Assembly (NCBI GenBank): GCA_001692895.1
Contig: KV748192.1
Coordinates: 806,001 to 870,000, forward strand
DNA from: Cenococcum geophilum 1.58
Lineage: Eukaryota > Ascomycota > Dothideomycetes > Gloniales > Gloniaceae
DNA length: 64,000 bases
Direction: 5' to 3'
In this document: piece after piece, positions 28,775 through 39,373 of the stretch
Numbering within the stretch: the first letter of the stretch is position 1
Layout of the letters: each line of letters opens with the position of its first letter
The notes under the pieces: model-generated
What the model was told of the DNA's origin: nothing
What the model saw: the letters and a program-made list of their open reading frames with translations, nothing else
Database searches by the model: none
Position numbers and translations under genes: made by a program

Positions 28775-28946
28775 TGTTAGTATACATGCTTTAATTAACG
28801 TGCATAAATATCACTGTATTGCGATACGTATGCGGTGTTGGTTATTGGATGATTTTCTTGTTTTCTAATGCAGTGTTGATAGTACATATACGCGTCTCGC
28901 GTAGATTACGTGCTCTATACACGTGATATAAATATACATACCAACA
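28775..28946 (-). repeat. 5' LTR of copia element B
   Basis: This is the partner of 22,781-22,952. It ends CCAACA and is followed directly by the second GTTAG target duplication. Confidence 0.87.
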
Positions 28947-29970
28947 GTTAGTTAAGTAATATTAATAGCTAGTTTTTGTTACCTAAAAATTGCGTAATAT
29001 AATAATATTTAGGAATATAAATATATACCCCCGTCCTATACTTATACCACTACTAACTATTTTAAATTTTATACTTAGAGCTATTTATAATAGGTATTCC
29101 TAAAAAGTCTACTAGTTTAAGGCTCTATAATTAAATGTTATTAATATTTTATATATATGTTATTAATTAAGCTCCTAGAATATAATTTTTAAAGTTTAAT
29201 ACTATACCACTATTATAACCTTCTTGCAGTGGCTAAGCCACCCCTAATCTCCTTCCCCTTTTTCCCTTCCTCCTATTACTTAGTGCTAAGCTATTACGTT
29301 ATCGCCAAGCTATTGCGTTATTATACGTCCGAACTAGGTAAGCAATAGTATAGTTAATTAATTATATTAGATGTCGCTACTTAGTATATAAAGCTTTAAA
29401 TTAGAATTATAATCTACTATATTAAATCCTACGTAGAGGGCTCTATATTAAAGCTCTATAATCTAAATATATACTAGATCCGTGACTAATATAATCTTTA
29501 AGCCCAGTTTAAGTAGGGCGCTTTGGTTACTGCAGTAGATCCTTACCTAGTAGTAACTAAGGCGCCTTAGTTACTGTAGTAGATCCTTACTTAGCGGTGA
29601 CCAAGGCGCCTTAATTTTATTACTACTTCTAAATTAAGCAAAAGCTCTATATAGGGGGGTCCCAGGACGTCTCCCCCCGGCAAACCTTATCTCTATATAT
29701 ATTAATTAAAGTCTATATAATAAAGCTCTAAATTAAAGCTTTGAGTTAATTAATTGGCTTATTACTTATAAACTCGGGTCAAATTTTTCGTTGGGGGGTA
29801 CTAACGATCCGCATGTTAAAGTTAATTTAGGAAGATTTAATTAAGTCGCGATTTAAGGGGGTGTAAATCTATTAGTAGTAAAAGCTAATAACTACTCCTC
29901 TTTTAAAAGCCTCCAATTCCTTATAATAAGGAATATTCCCGCCAATTGGAGCTAACGGACGACGTGGCAT
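28947..29970. other. RIP-mutated unique sequence right of copia B
   Basis: AT-rich sequence with no recognised coding remnants. It contains a 44-bp tandem repeat and a C-run at about 29,672-29,677 next to a short GC island. It probably continues the target into which copia B inserted. Confidence 0.4.
29518..29612. repeat. 44-bp tandem repeat, two copies plus a stub
   Basis: Units begin GCGCYTTRGTTACTG at 29,518 and 29,562, and a third partial unit starts at 29,606. Each unit contains GTAGATCCTTAC. The units are locally GC-richer than the surroundings and contain the palindrome AAGGCGCCTT. Confidence 0.75.
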
Positions 29971-32652
29971 GGGTGAAAGGTAGAGTCAAAAAATTTATTG
30001 AATTGGGCACGGACACTTTTTGGCATTCCTTACATACTCCTATCGTCATTCCCCTCGCGTTTTAAAATTGAAGTCCAGATCATCTTGACAATAACGGTAC
30101 GTAATTCAGCCTTGTCGGTTTTATCTTCTCAAAAACACTATCATGCAGTAATATGAAAATGTCACTCTCCGCCTTCGTTTGGCTGACCCGTTTCCGGATG
30201 AGATGTGGGCACAGGCACTTTGAGGCAATTTCATTTCTTTGGAAACGCACAGAGCTTACTTCCATAAGCCATTGTCGAGCCCTCTCTTATATTTTATGTG
30301 GATGTCCTTGAGCAATCACGCCAGAAATGAAAAATGTCTTTTTTCTCTTTTTCTTGAGTTACTACCTAGGTTCTATTGACAAACAGCTGCGTTAAGAATC
30401 CCTGTTCTGCAAGCCATCCAGCCTTGGGCAAGTGATTCAATTTTTTGGTTCTGTCTTCAATCACACCGCCAAATCCTAATTAATCTATACCCTAGGAAAA
30501 AAATTCCTTGGTTGGGATAGCTACGCACGATTTTCGTGGGGGTGCATTAATGGTCTGCTGACAGCACGTCCACACGACATCTTATAACACAAACGAAAGC
30601 TCTGTAACCGTTGAAACCTTCCCTGATCTAAAACATGGAACCTCCGCATTGTTATCTACCACATTGCCTATGATCTGTTGTGAATCCACAGCATTGTCCA
30701 TTTTGAGTATATGTAGAGCGTCTCGACTAATTCTCTACTCTATGAATGCTCTAGATGCTTAATTCCCCAATACACAGCATTCTCATAATGCAAGCACAAC
30801 CATATAGTAAGAGCATTGAGATTTTTCTGTCGCTCCATTAAAACGTTAGGAGGATGAAGTCTCAAAGATTCCTGAAACACCGGAACGAGTCAAATGTAAA
30901 CCCACAATCAGAGCTGCACGGTCAGCGCGATTGAACTCTATCCTGTGTCCGAATCTTCCAACAATGGATGTCCCTTGCGACCGAACCAATATTAACTCAA
31001 CACCCCTCCAAATCTTTTGATTACACGAAACACTCTCCCTGCCTCAGCTACACAAGTTCCTTAGCTTCTCCGCCAACTTTCCAAAGAACATCCCTTGCGT
31101 ACTCCCCTGCCACAAACACGACTCAAGCACATCAAACCCACCCAATGGGTTATGTAGGATATGATCCTAATCTGGCCCAGGGGTCTTAAATACCCGCGTT
31201 CGAACGTCCCAGCCCCGAAAAGTGACCACAGCGTCGCAGTAAACTGCGAGGCCTGCTCAGCGCTAACGAACAAGTTCGGCTGTTGCAGACGTTGTTGATC
31301 CACAGTTGGCCGCGTTTCAGTGTGGAATGTCGTATTCGCAAGCCGAGGAGGCGGAAGACTGTCACCATTTTCGAAAGGCGTAGCTGCGGTTTGTTGAGTA
31401 GCACCTTTTTCCCCAGCGCTTAGCAGGCTTGCACTTCAATGCCTAATTCAGTGCGATTAAACAAGCTCGGTGTGCGCAGGGCTTAATCTAGGTATAGGTG
31501 TATGCAGCTAGGAAAGAGGTTCGGTGAAGGGTATCCGGCGGGTCCGAAGAAGAGGCTTAGGAGGGTAAGTTCGATTGTTGTGAGGGCGGGAAAGAGGCAA
31601 AAGGTGCGGAGGGTGGATAAGATGTTGTATGTGCCGATTGTAAGGTTTATCAGGAGGTGATTAGGGCTTAGAGAAGAGTGTCCCAAGCTGTAAATATGGG
31701 TATAGTTGGAGAACGTGGATTCGTATGTCGTAGTATAGTCGCGGTGGCTGGCGGGTCTTTGTGGAGGTTCTCGCAGTGAAGGTTGGATGAACTATTTCTG
31801 ACGTTGTTCTCATATACTTGGTTGTACTGGTGTACGTCGTGATAATGTTTTTGTGGGAGCCAGACAGGACTGTCCACGTGTGGTTAAGATAGGTGTTTGT
31901 GAGCAAAGCACCCTTGAGATAGATATAGGTATAAGGCGCTGCTGATCCAATTAGGGTGGTATTAAATTCCTGTGATACCGATGGAGGAGTTGATGCGACA
32001 ATTGTAATTGAAGTTGAGAGATGAAGGAAGTCTTCAATCTGCTGCCAGAGCGATTGAATTTTTCCCAGTCAAGCGTTTTTAGCATTGCTCCAAGTCTTGC
32101 GAAAGATACTACACATAATCTATTACCTGCATCTCAAATGGCGTCGATGAAGGGACAACAAGAGTAAAGGAAGACGTGGAAGCAGCTTCATGGCGGTCAT
32201 GATATTGATGGTGGTGCTAACAGAAGCAGGACTACTACCAAACAGCAATACTATGAGAGTATGTAAGGTGTTCTTGCTTGTTACAGGAACCATCATTGGA
32301 TCTTAAGATTGTTTAGGTTTCGATAGATGACTGTCGAAGCTATTGCAAACGAACGGATTGATATACATGATGCGACGAAGGTCCGGGGGCAATAGAATGG
32401 AGGCATAACGATGTTAAAATTCTAGGTTGCGTCGGGCTACAGTAATTCAAGTGCATGAGAGGAAAATGGGAGAGATTTAACGAGTGGCTGAGCCTGATCA
32501 TCGGAGGCGCCCGCCCTGCTCAGCGATTGTTACCAGAAACACTTTTATATCCAGTTTTTGCTCTAATGCTCTAATGAATGCACAAAAGAATGGCAAAAAA
32601 TGTAAAATTTGTGAGCGGTTGATCGGTTGAGTCAGCCACGTGTGTTGGTGTA
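29971..32652. other. Intergenic, no gene recognised
   Basis: Base composition returns to normal. Open frames are all below about 85 codons and overlap on both strands, with no family motifs. I see nothing I can support as a gene, RNA or repeat here. Confidence 0.5.
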
Positions 32653-32865
32653 CAAAGGACGGAGCAAAAATAGATTTCCCCTTCCTTTTTGGGACTAGCG
32701 GTTTTTCCCCTATAAGTTGCTGAGGTTTGGGGCCTTTTGGGGGCCTTTCGGGGGTCTTCGGGATATAGACCGCAGGAGATAGAGCCCCCATAACTTTGGC
32801 GACCTTATGGGGGTATCTACTAGTCCCAAAAAGGAAAGGGAAATCCACTTCTGCGCCGTCCTCCG
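32653..32865. mobile_element. MITE with about 46-bp terminal inverted repeats and TA target site
   Basis: The left arm (32,653-32,698, beginning CAAAGGACGG) and the reverse complement of the right arm (32,820-32,865, beginning CGGAGGACGG) match imperfectly over about 46 bp, including GATTTCCC and CCTTTTTGGGACTAG. Complementarity continues into the interior (CCCCTATAAG against CTTATGGGGG), so the unit can fold almost end to end. The dinucleotide TA lies immediately outside both ends (32,651-32,652 and 32,866-32,867), the target duplication of Tc1/mariner elements. There is no coding capacity, so it would be a non-autonomous element. Family assignment rests on TA alone. Confidence 0.7.
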
Positions 32866-34280
32866 TAGGTCTCGGCCCATGCTTCCGGGGAATTCGGCAC
32901 ATATTAGGCTAGCGGTCTTGTTTACAGAACTGCCGCTCACTGCGCACACACGCACTGCCCTGTCCTTTCACATAAAATCACTTCCAACAAAAGCCTTCCG
33001 GCTACCCCAGCTGGTCGTCGCTATTTTTGCTAATAGACTATTTCAGGGGTAAGTTCTTTGGTCATGTTTCCTCTCACAGCCATATTCATCACAGGCGGTA
33101 AAAGCAATCATTTTCAAAGTCCATATATGCAAATTTTTCTGCATGTTCGGCGACCTCTAGTCTTTTAGAGGTCAGCCCTACGCGTATTTGGACTACATCT
33201 CTGTTACGATTTTTGGAACTTGACCTAATGCGCCAAAACAAGTTCATCCTTCTTCATCTCTTTCATTTATATTCCACCCTTCCGTACTGATATTTCTTAT
33301 GGCCCTCTGTCTCCTTCAGCCTTTCGATTTCCTATTGATTTGCTAATCTAACGAGTCGGTAAAAAATCACTAACACAAGAGCAGACTTGTGAATTGTAGA
33401 TAAGAAGATGGTATAAAATACGTCGAGAGATAGTCAACCTACGTAGTTGTATCCAAGGACATCTGCCACTTTTGTGTAGAAAAAATTTCATGTTAGCAAT
33501 GCATATTGCGCCTCATCTTGTTTCTCTACAGCTTACATGAACATGGCTAACGCAGAGTGGAGAACCAAAATTACACCAGGTAGCATCCTAAACAGTATCA
33601 GATGGCTAATGATACGTATGAATAGATTCTGTCTACTCAAGTTTTCATGCTTATCTGGTACTTGTCCCCTGTTTCTATACTGAGAGCTGATGGAGAACTG
33701 GGTAGTACAAGGCAAACATTTTAAGGCTTAGCTTGCATGAGTATCACGGCGAATGCATGCGTCGTATGATAAATATGCGATGAAAGGACTGGCTCCAACT
33801 GCTTAATGCTAGAGCTTCAGTCTACGTGGAATGCTACGAGAGCAGAACGAGACGAGGCAGTTTTTTCGAGTGCTGTTAAACAGGGCGATCGTCAGCCTTC
33901 TTGTCGACGTTCCCGATTGCAACGCCTTGCTGCCCGACGGATGGTGTAGAAATCCATCGTTTGCTCCGTGATTGGGTACCGAAAACGCCTGTGTAACCAA
34001 CTCTCCCCCATGCGGAGGACCATCGAGGTGATCAGATCTCCATCGTGACTATTTGGTCATTGGTGTGCTGTCGCGCGGCTGTGCTTGCGCAGATGGATCG
34101 TTTATTTAGATGCCTCGTTTTTAATATTAAATACGCGACCAGGTACTTCAACTATTTGTTCACGAACTACTTGCTTTAATTGCCCTTTAGGACTCTCCTG
34201 GTTTCGTGCGCACCTTTGGTTCAGAAGCCTATGATATATATACTTTCTTGTAAACTTTCTACTGTATACAATTCTGTAAA
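32866..34280. other. Intergenic, no gene recognised
   Basis: No gene is supported. A short perfect hairpin (GACCTCTA, 6-base loop, TAGAGGTC) lies at about 33,158-33,179. Short open frames overlap on both strands without motifs. Confidence 0.45.
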
Positions 34281-34950
34281 ATGTCTGGCTATGCTCAAGC
34301 TCCAGTTGGGTCCGCTTCGCCGGTACATTCCAATCAATTCGTCTAGATTCAATCTTAGACTCATCTTGCTGACTTGATCAGCTTCACTTCACGACTGTCC
34401 CGCCAAAGGATCCAAAGGGGGAAGTACGACCTAGAGAAAACTGACGTCTTCGCAAAGACTATTGCTAACGATGAGATGTAGTGGCCAAAACCGAAGCCAA
34501 AGCCGCCACAAAACCCTCCTCAGAACCCTCCAGCGAATCCTCCCTCGCAAACGCGATCGCAAGTTCAATCGTACAATGCGCCCCAATATCCAACTTACTC
34601 CCCTCATGCTGCTGGATTACAACCGACGCAGTATCCTAACTATGACGCCCCTAAAAGCGCCTCTCATCCTACGGGATTGGAAAAAAAAGGGCAAAACTCA
34701 GATCGCTCACAGACAACGTAAGTCTTGTTGGTCGTGGTGAAGATCAAAATACGCCAGTTCTCAGGTTATTTCTACTAAGATCCTTTCGCAGATCCTCCTA
34801 CGCTGATCACAAGGACTCGCAACAGTGGAACTGATATCTGCAACAAAGTTGGCCAGGGAATAGCTCTGATTAAATTTGGAAATTTGTCCTGAGCACATCT
34901 AAACATTGGCTCTATTTAGCTCTTACATTGCTCACATGTACATCGCGGTA
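34281..34950 (+). pseudogene. Decayed proline-rich protein gene, family not recognised
   Basis: A start at 34,281 opens MSGYAQAPVGSASPVHSNQF and could splice at about 34,341-34,381 (branch TGCTGAC, acceptor CAG) into a segment reading HFTTVPPKDPKGEVRP. Another frame then gives a proline/lysine-rich run (KPKPKPPQNPPQNPP) followed by a Tyr/Pro-rich stretch to about 34,710. After a good donor (GTAAGT at 34,719) and an acceptor near 34,782, a short reading DPFADPPTLITRTRNSGTD follows. The frames are broken by stops between these pieces. The low-complexity, gene-like composition suggests the relic of a short Pro-rich gene. It could instead be chance composition. No function is offered. Confidence 0.3.
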
Positions 34951-35522
34951 TGGAGGGAATAGTTGGATTATTTATTGCTCTGCGATCGTCGGTTTTGCTT
35001 CAAGTTCCTTTCCCGGGTCTCTAGCCTTGTTACATCGAGATTGAATTTTCAGAAAAGTACACTCATTTGGTCATACAACAAGTGCACGAATTGAAACATA
35101 TATAGATTACGCTCACCGATCAGCCCGCAGACGTTGCATTGCACAGATAGGAAGCTCGCCAAGATCCCGTGCGAACCACTGGGTCGCGTCAGCACCCCCG
35201 CTTCACTTTCACCCGCAGCTGGTATTCGGCTTTCAAAATAGCCACCCCAGCTCACTACGCCCCGACGCACACTGTAGCCCGAGGTGCTAAAATTCTCATT
35301 CACTCACAATGACGGGGCGATCAGTAAGGTTGTCAAGGCAAATTCTCTTAGGAGGCTCTTCGTCCTATCTCAAACAGAGCTTCCCATGATTTGTTACACC
35401 CACACTCTTCTCAAACATTAAGTGCAACCTTAAAACTGCATCGGGTCTCCACGACGAAGGCGCCTGACAAACCCGTACGTCTTTTGATCTGTCTTTTGAT
35501 AGGTTGAAGAAGTTATCTAACC
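34951..35522. other. Intergenic, upstream of the DUF6594 gene
   Basis: No gene is supported. A minus-strand open frame of 84 codons (35,049-35,303) has no recognisable motif. Confidence 0.4.
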
Positions 35523-36881
35523 ATGACCTCCGACACTAAAGGGACCGCATGCCACGGAGAAACACCTTGCTCTTGTATTTCAACTCTGCAAACTGGAGAC
35601 ATAGTTATTGAAATGACAACCTCTATCGCTGACGCGTCAAGCGAGAAATCTCATTCAGGCGAAACATCGGACCCTATACAACCTTCCCAAGCTTCTCTCG
35701 AACGCAGTAGGGCAAACTTTCCATTTTCTAACATGTCACCACTTGAACAAGGACTGAGGTTATACAAGAAGGTTCCTTTGTTCGGCTACGAGAACGTCTC
35801 CATAGCATCACGGCTCGCTTTCGGCTATGGGCTAGTGAAGAATCCGGGCAGAATCGCAATAACCGGCTCGCTGATATACGGATAGAGAAAAGTAGGCCCT
35901 GCCATATTCCACGGTAACGAAGCACTGAATTGATTTCCATAATAGTTGAGGATAAAAGAGAGGGTTATCCTAGACTGTCGGCTGTAATGAACAGCGATAT
36001 TAACTTTGCTCTATACCGAGAAATCGGATACCTTCGAAACAGGCTCTTACTGCACAAACAAGCTAAGCTGGCTAAATTGATGAGCCGTTTGGACGAACTC
36101 GACGATAAAGATGCTGAAGATGATCCATTCATTTTACAGACAATTGAGGACTCTAGCGAGAGAGGTCCAGAAAAGCAAGAATTGTTAAAAGAGATTGATA
36201 AAGAACTCAAAGATTATGGTAAAAATGACCTCATCGTGACCAAAATAACAGTATGTTGATATTCTGAAAGACGAACTTCTGCTACGTGCGCAAGAGATGA
36301 AGGCCATTAAACGCCCGACAACCCGAAATTATCAAAGTTTGTTTAATTACGTCTGGCAGGAGAGGGCGCTCGCCCACGACGAAGCACAAACATTTTTCTA
36401 TAAAGATGATTTCGTGTCTCTCGCAGGTGGCCAAGAGAGCACCTTGTTAGACGCAATGATAGAGGATGTGCTGAATTTGATTCCTGGGACAACTGCACAG
36501 GTGCGAAGCCCGATTTTACCATGCTTGTAACCGTGCTGATCCAATTTCTCCCAGAAACTTTTTACCAACCCCGAGAAGAGAATGAAGTCTTCGACAGGCG
36601 ATATTCGATACTATTCCCAAGAGCGTATCAGCATTCTATCAAAGTCTATTACTGTCCTTGTCACCATTGCTCTTTTGATGATTCCAGTTTGTCTACTATT
36701 TGCGGTAAATTGCACTCAAACCATGAAGATAGTTATTGTACTTCTGTTTGTCCTCGTATTCCCTGGTGCGATAACCACGTGCACTAGGGCAAAGCATCAG
36801 GAGATATTTGCGGCTACTGCAGCGTACGTATTACTCTCATTCTCGTTGTGCTACCTTTCCGGTCCCACCCAAGCCCGGTAA
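35523..36881 (+). CDS. DUF6594 family membrane protein, spliced; first exon uncertain
   Basis: The core is clear. A GYPRL motif near 35,957 leads into a conserved block (NFALYREIGYLRNRLLL, DDPFILQTIEDSSERGPEK). Intron 36,219-36,270 (GTAAAA...AAG) restores KDYDELLLRAQEM across the junction. The next exon ends VLNLIPGTTAQ, and intron 36,501-36,554 (GTGCGA, branch GCTGATC, CAG) joins it to KLFTNPEKR. The last exon runs to TAA at 36,879-36,881 and holds three hydrophobic segments (around ITVLVTIALLMIPVCLL, MKIVIVLLFVLVF and the C-terminal AATAAYVLLSF). That order, a charged N-terminal part and C-terminal transmembrane helices, is typical of DUF6594 proteins, whose role is unknown. The 35,523 ATG opens 120 codons, but I found no convincing splice from that frame into the GYPRL exon. 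The true start may lie elsewhere or the 5' end may be damaged. Confidence 0.75.
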
Positions 36882-37397
36882 CTAGCTGATAAGTTTCATT
36901 TGACTGGTAAACCTTGATATATTCCAATATCCTGACTCAAGCTGGACACAGGTACTGCGCTGTTCTTGTTGTCTTCCTGGGAAATTTCAACGTGGTTAAC
37001 TCAAACGGCCCAAATCCTGGTGGCGGACAGCTAAATCGAGCAAATTGAGAGGAAGAGGTTCGGTCTCAGCTCGATTTTTGCCAGAACTTCTAGGCATATG
37101 GGATACAGACTAAAATATGGTAGACCCAAAGAGTCTGCGCTCTGGCCCTATTATGGATAGTAGTGTTTTAGTTTTAGAATCTCGGTTCTTTTTCCTGGTC
37201 GTATCCTATGTTTTCACACATGATTAAGTATTTTCACATCTGCGGGCTTTCCAATTCCCTCATATTAACAAAGATATTGAGCAAGCAAACGATGTTGGGC
37301 GCTTCTAAGTTAAATCAAAGTGGATTGGATGTAGGTTTATAAGAATAGCGAGTGGTGGAGAGATTGCCTCATTTCTTTTATTACAGTTCGGTGTAGA
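36882..37397. other. Intergenic, no gene recognised
   Basis: This is the downstream flank of the DUF6594 gene. No coding motif or RNA gene is seen. Confidence 0.4.
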
Positions 37398-37574
37398 CAG
37401 TGCTTTATCAATATTCAATACTTATCGATAAGGATTCAGTATTTTTCAACAACACCATAATAAATTAAAAAGGGTTTAAATATCTCTATTATTATTCAAT
37501 AATATGTTATTATGGTGTTATTAAAAAAATACTGAATCCTTATGGATAATAATTGAATATTGATAAAAGCACTA
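37398..37574. mobile_element. hAT-like MITE, about 70-bp inverted repeats, 8-bp target duplication
   Basis: The arms begin CAGTGCTTTATCAATATTCA on the left and TAGTGCTTTTATCAATATTC on the right (reverse complement). They remain complementary for about 70 bp, including AAGGATTCAGTATTTTT and ACACCATAATAA. The unit is 177 bp, AT-rich and non-coding. The flanking octamers GGTGTAGA (37,390-37,397) and AGTGTAGA (37,575-37,582) match at 7 of 8 positions. An 8-bp duplication with CA...TG-type ends is characteristic of the hAT superfamily; here the last base is A rather than G, which one transition explains. Confidence 0.75.
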
Positions 37575-38319
37575 AGTGTAGAATATCACAAACACCAATA
37601 TTCCAAATACCGAAAGTTCTCACTAATATCAATTTCAGTCGTCTCGGTGTGGAGATGAGGAAGAGCGATGCACTCGTTAACACGTCTCCTGCATCATCCT
37701 AAATGCAACGTTACCAATCATAACCCCTGTAGGACCCGCGACTAATTTCAGTAAGCAAGACGAGACAACGAGCACTTGACAAATAACTCAGACCCACATG
37801 CCGCCGAAACCTCTCAATGCTGAAATTTCGCTTCACAGCAACATGCAGCGCGGCTCCACCACTAAACTTCGAAAACAGGCCGGGCGACACGTTCATTCAA
37901 TTAAAGTCTCCAGCATAATGGGGGCTGCAAGATGGGTGGCCCTCGATGCTCCAGTACTTTTTTAATAAGAATATACCCCTTGGTTGCGCTTTGGCCTTGG
38001 CATTGGACGACCTTAATAATAAGGGTCGAAGGGAACGAATGATCAGATTACACGCTATGATAGCTCAAAGCGTTGTTAGTCTAGAGCGGCGGCGCATGCA
38101 GCTTTCTCAGTCCCCAAGCTAAAGCATCGGTAATTACAAGCTCCATATTCCAGCATTTTGCCCACAGTCTACGCCGCCTGCCACTGCATCGACAACTTGA
38201 GCTCCCTTTGCAACCATGGGCTATGTATAAGCAAAGGTTTCCAAAAATCAGGCAGCAATCTCCTAAACCTCTTCCCCACGGGACGATTTAGTCTTAACAC
38301 CACTTTCAGTGGCCAGAAG
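37575..38319. other. Intergenic, no gene recognised
   Basis: A 61-codon minus-strand frame (37,711-37,896) contains a GGAALHVAV stretch vaguely like an ankyrin repeat, but this is too little to call. Nothing else is supported. Confidence 0.35.
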
Positions 38320-38324
38320 AAGAA

Positions 38325-38540
38325 CCGCCCAGAGAAGAATCGACCATAAAAGGACCGCCTAGAGAAGAACGGCCCCAGAAGATCCACCCAAGGAAGACCC
38401 GCCTGGAGAAAACCGGTCTAAGGAGGATGTGCCCAAAGAAGATCCGTCCATAGAAGATCCGTCCATAGAAGATCTACCTAGAGAAGATCCACCTAGAGAA
38501 GATCCACCTAGAGAAGATCCGCCTAAAGAAAACTGGCGTG
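38325..38540 (+). repeat. 15-bp minisatellite encoding an acidic/proline repeat
   Basis: Imperfect 15-bp units of the type GAAGATCCACCTAGA repeat about a dozen times. The best-preserved part is 38,436-38,525. As 15 is a multiple of three, the plus-strand frame from 38,429 stays open for 94 codons and reads EDPSI/EDPPR repeats. Without flanking conserved sequence I do not call it a gene. It may be the remnant of a repeat-containing one. Confidence 0.7.
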
Positions 38541-39227
38541 AAGACCCGCTGAAAGAAAATCTATCTAGGGATCTCGATAATCTCAAGTCAGCTTCCAGTG
38601 TATCACCATACGGAAAGAGCAAGCTCAAAAAAGCGAAGCGGGAGCCAACGAATCTCCGCGGCGTCTTCGAGCTTATCTGCCCGCTGAAGGGGGGAGAAGT
38701 AGAGAGATACTAGGCTGGGGGACTGGAAGGGAGCCAAAGGGCGGGGATAGCATTGCATGTGCGCACAAGATGGGTTGGGCAGACATGCGTGCTCGGATCT
38801 CTACAGTTGTATACTGTCTAGTTTGATAGTCATTGGGTTCTTCACATGCTAATAAATACACATTTCCATGAATCGCTTAATTTCAGACTTTCACTATACA
38901 AATTTGTGACTCCCTTCGAGACCGAAGAAGTAAACGCAGTCGCTGGTGAAAATCGACGGAAAATGTAGTAGCTGGGGTCTCCAGTGAGCAGTGTCGCAAA
39001 ACGAGGGTAGCCAGGGCGGAAATCATCCACTGATCGGGGTTCGAACTTGTCAGCAGTGGCTTTATTACGACTACTGAAATAGGTCGTGCTTACGCTGCAA
39101 TGATTCTACATCGCCGATTCCATTTTTAGGGGCCATATTCCCGTCCTTGACAGCACACGAGGCTGAGATTTTTCCTCCGCGACAACGCCAATCCAAGGTG
39201 CGTGAGACTATTTGACCTAGACATAGT
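38541..39227. other. Intergenic, no gene recognised
   Basis: No motif-bearing frame, repeat or RNA gene is seen apart from the tail of the minisatellite frame. Confidence 0.35.
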
Positions 39228-39373
39228 CATGCGCCCGGTCCCCGTACGCAGAATCAGCCTATTGGCACGTTATCCTGCTGAATGAGCCTCATTACTCACC
39301 CATGCGCCCGGTCCCCGTACGCAGAATCAGCCTATTGGCACGTTATCCTGCTGAATGAGCCTCATTACTCACC
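39228..39373. repeat. Perfect 73-bp tandem duplication
   Basis: 39,228-39,300 and 39,301-39,373 are identical over all 73 bases, both beginning CATGCGCCCGGTCCCCGTAC. Lack of any difference suggests a recent event, or an assembly artefact at a read join. Confidence 0.95.

Larger units (their letters stand above)
22781..28946 (-). mobile_element. Complete-length copia-type (Ty1-like) LTR retrotransposon B, degenerate
   Basis: Direct 172-bp LTRs (22,781-22,952 and 28,775-28,946) are flanked by the 5-bp target duplication GTTAG (22,776-22,780 and 28,947-28,951). The minus strand shows a copia-type RNase H near 23,830-23,470 and an integrase-like region near 25,290-25,660 that parallels element A. 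Between the end of the coding remnants and the 3' LTR lies a 28-bp minisatellite. The element is structurally whole with many breaks. LTR differences are mainly transitions. It belongs to the same broad lineage as element A but has a different LTR and length. Confidence 0.85.
1..29970. repeat. RIP-mutated, AT-rich transposon block
   Basis: The whole stretch is dominated by TA, TAA and CTATA steps with few CA/TG dinucleotides, and has no open frame above about 85 codons in 30 kb. Recognisable retroelement protein motifs are scattered through frames full of stops. This is the known outcome of repeat-induced point mutation, the premeiotic C-to-T process of Pezizomycotina. Every run of ambiguous N bases but one (near 9,418, 17,686-17,760, 21,697-21,770 and 27,366-27,400) lies here, as expected where repeats assemble poorly. 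The composition changes within about 50 bp near 29,970. That the elements were hit by RIP is inference from composition; a dinucleotide index plot was not run. Confidence 0.9.

Noticed and set aside
37711-37896. Possible ankyrin-repeat scrap (GGAALHVAV)
   Set aside because: One short match without repeat periodicity or flanking repeats.
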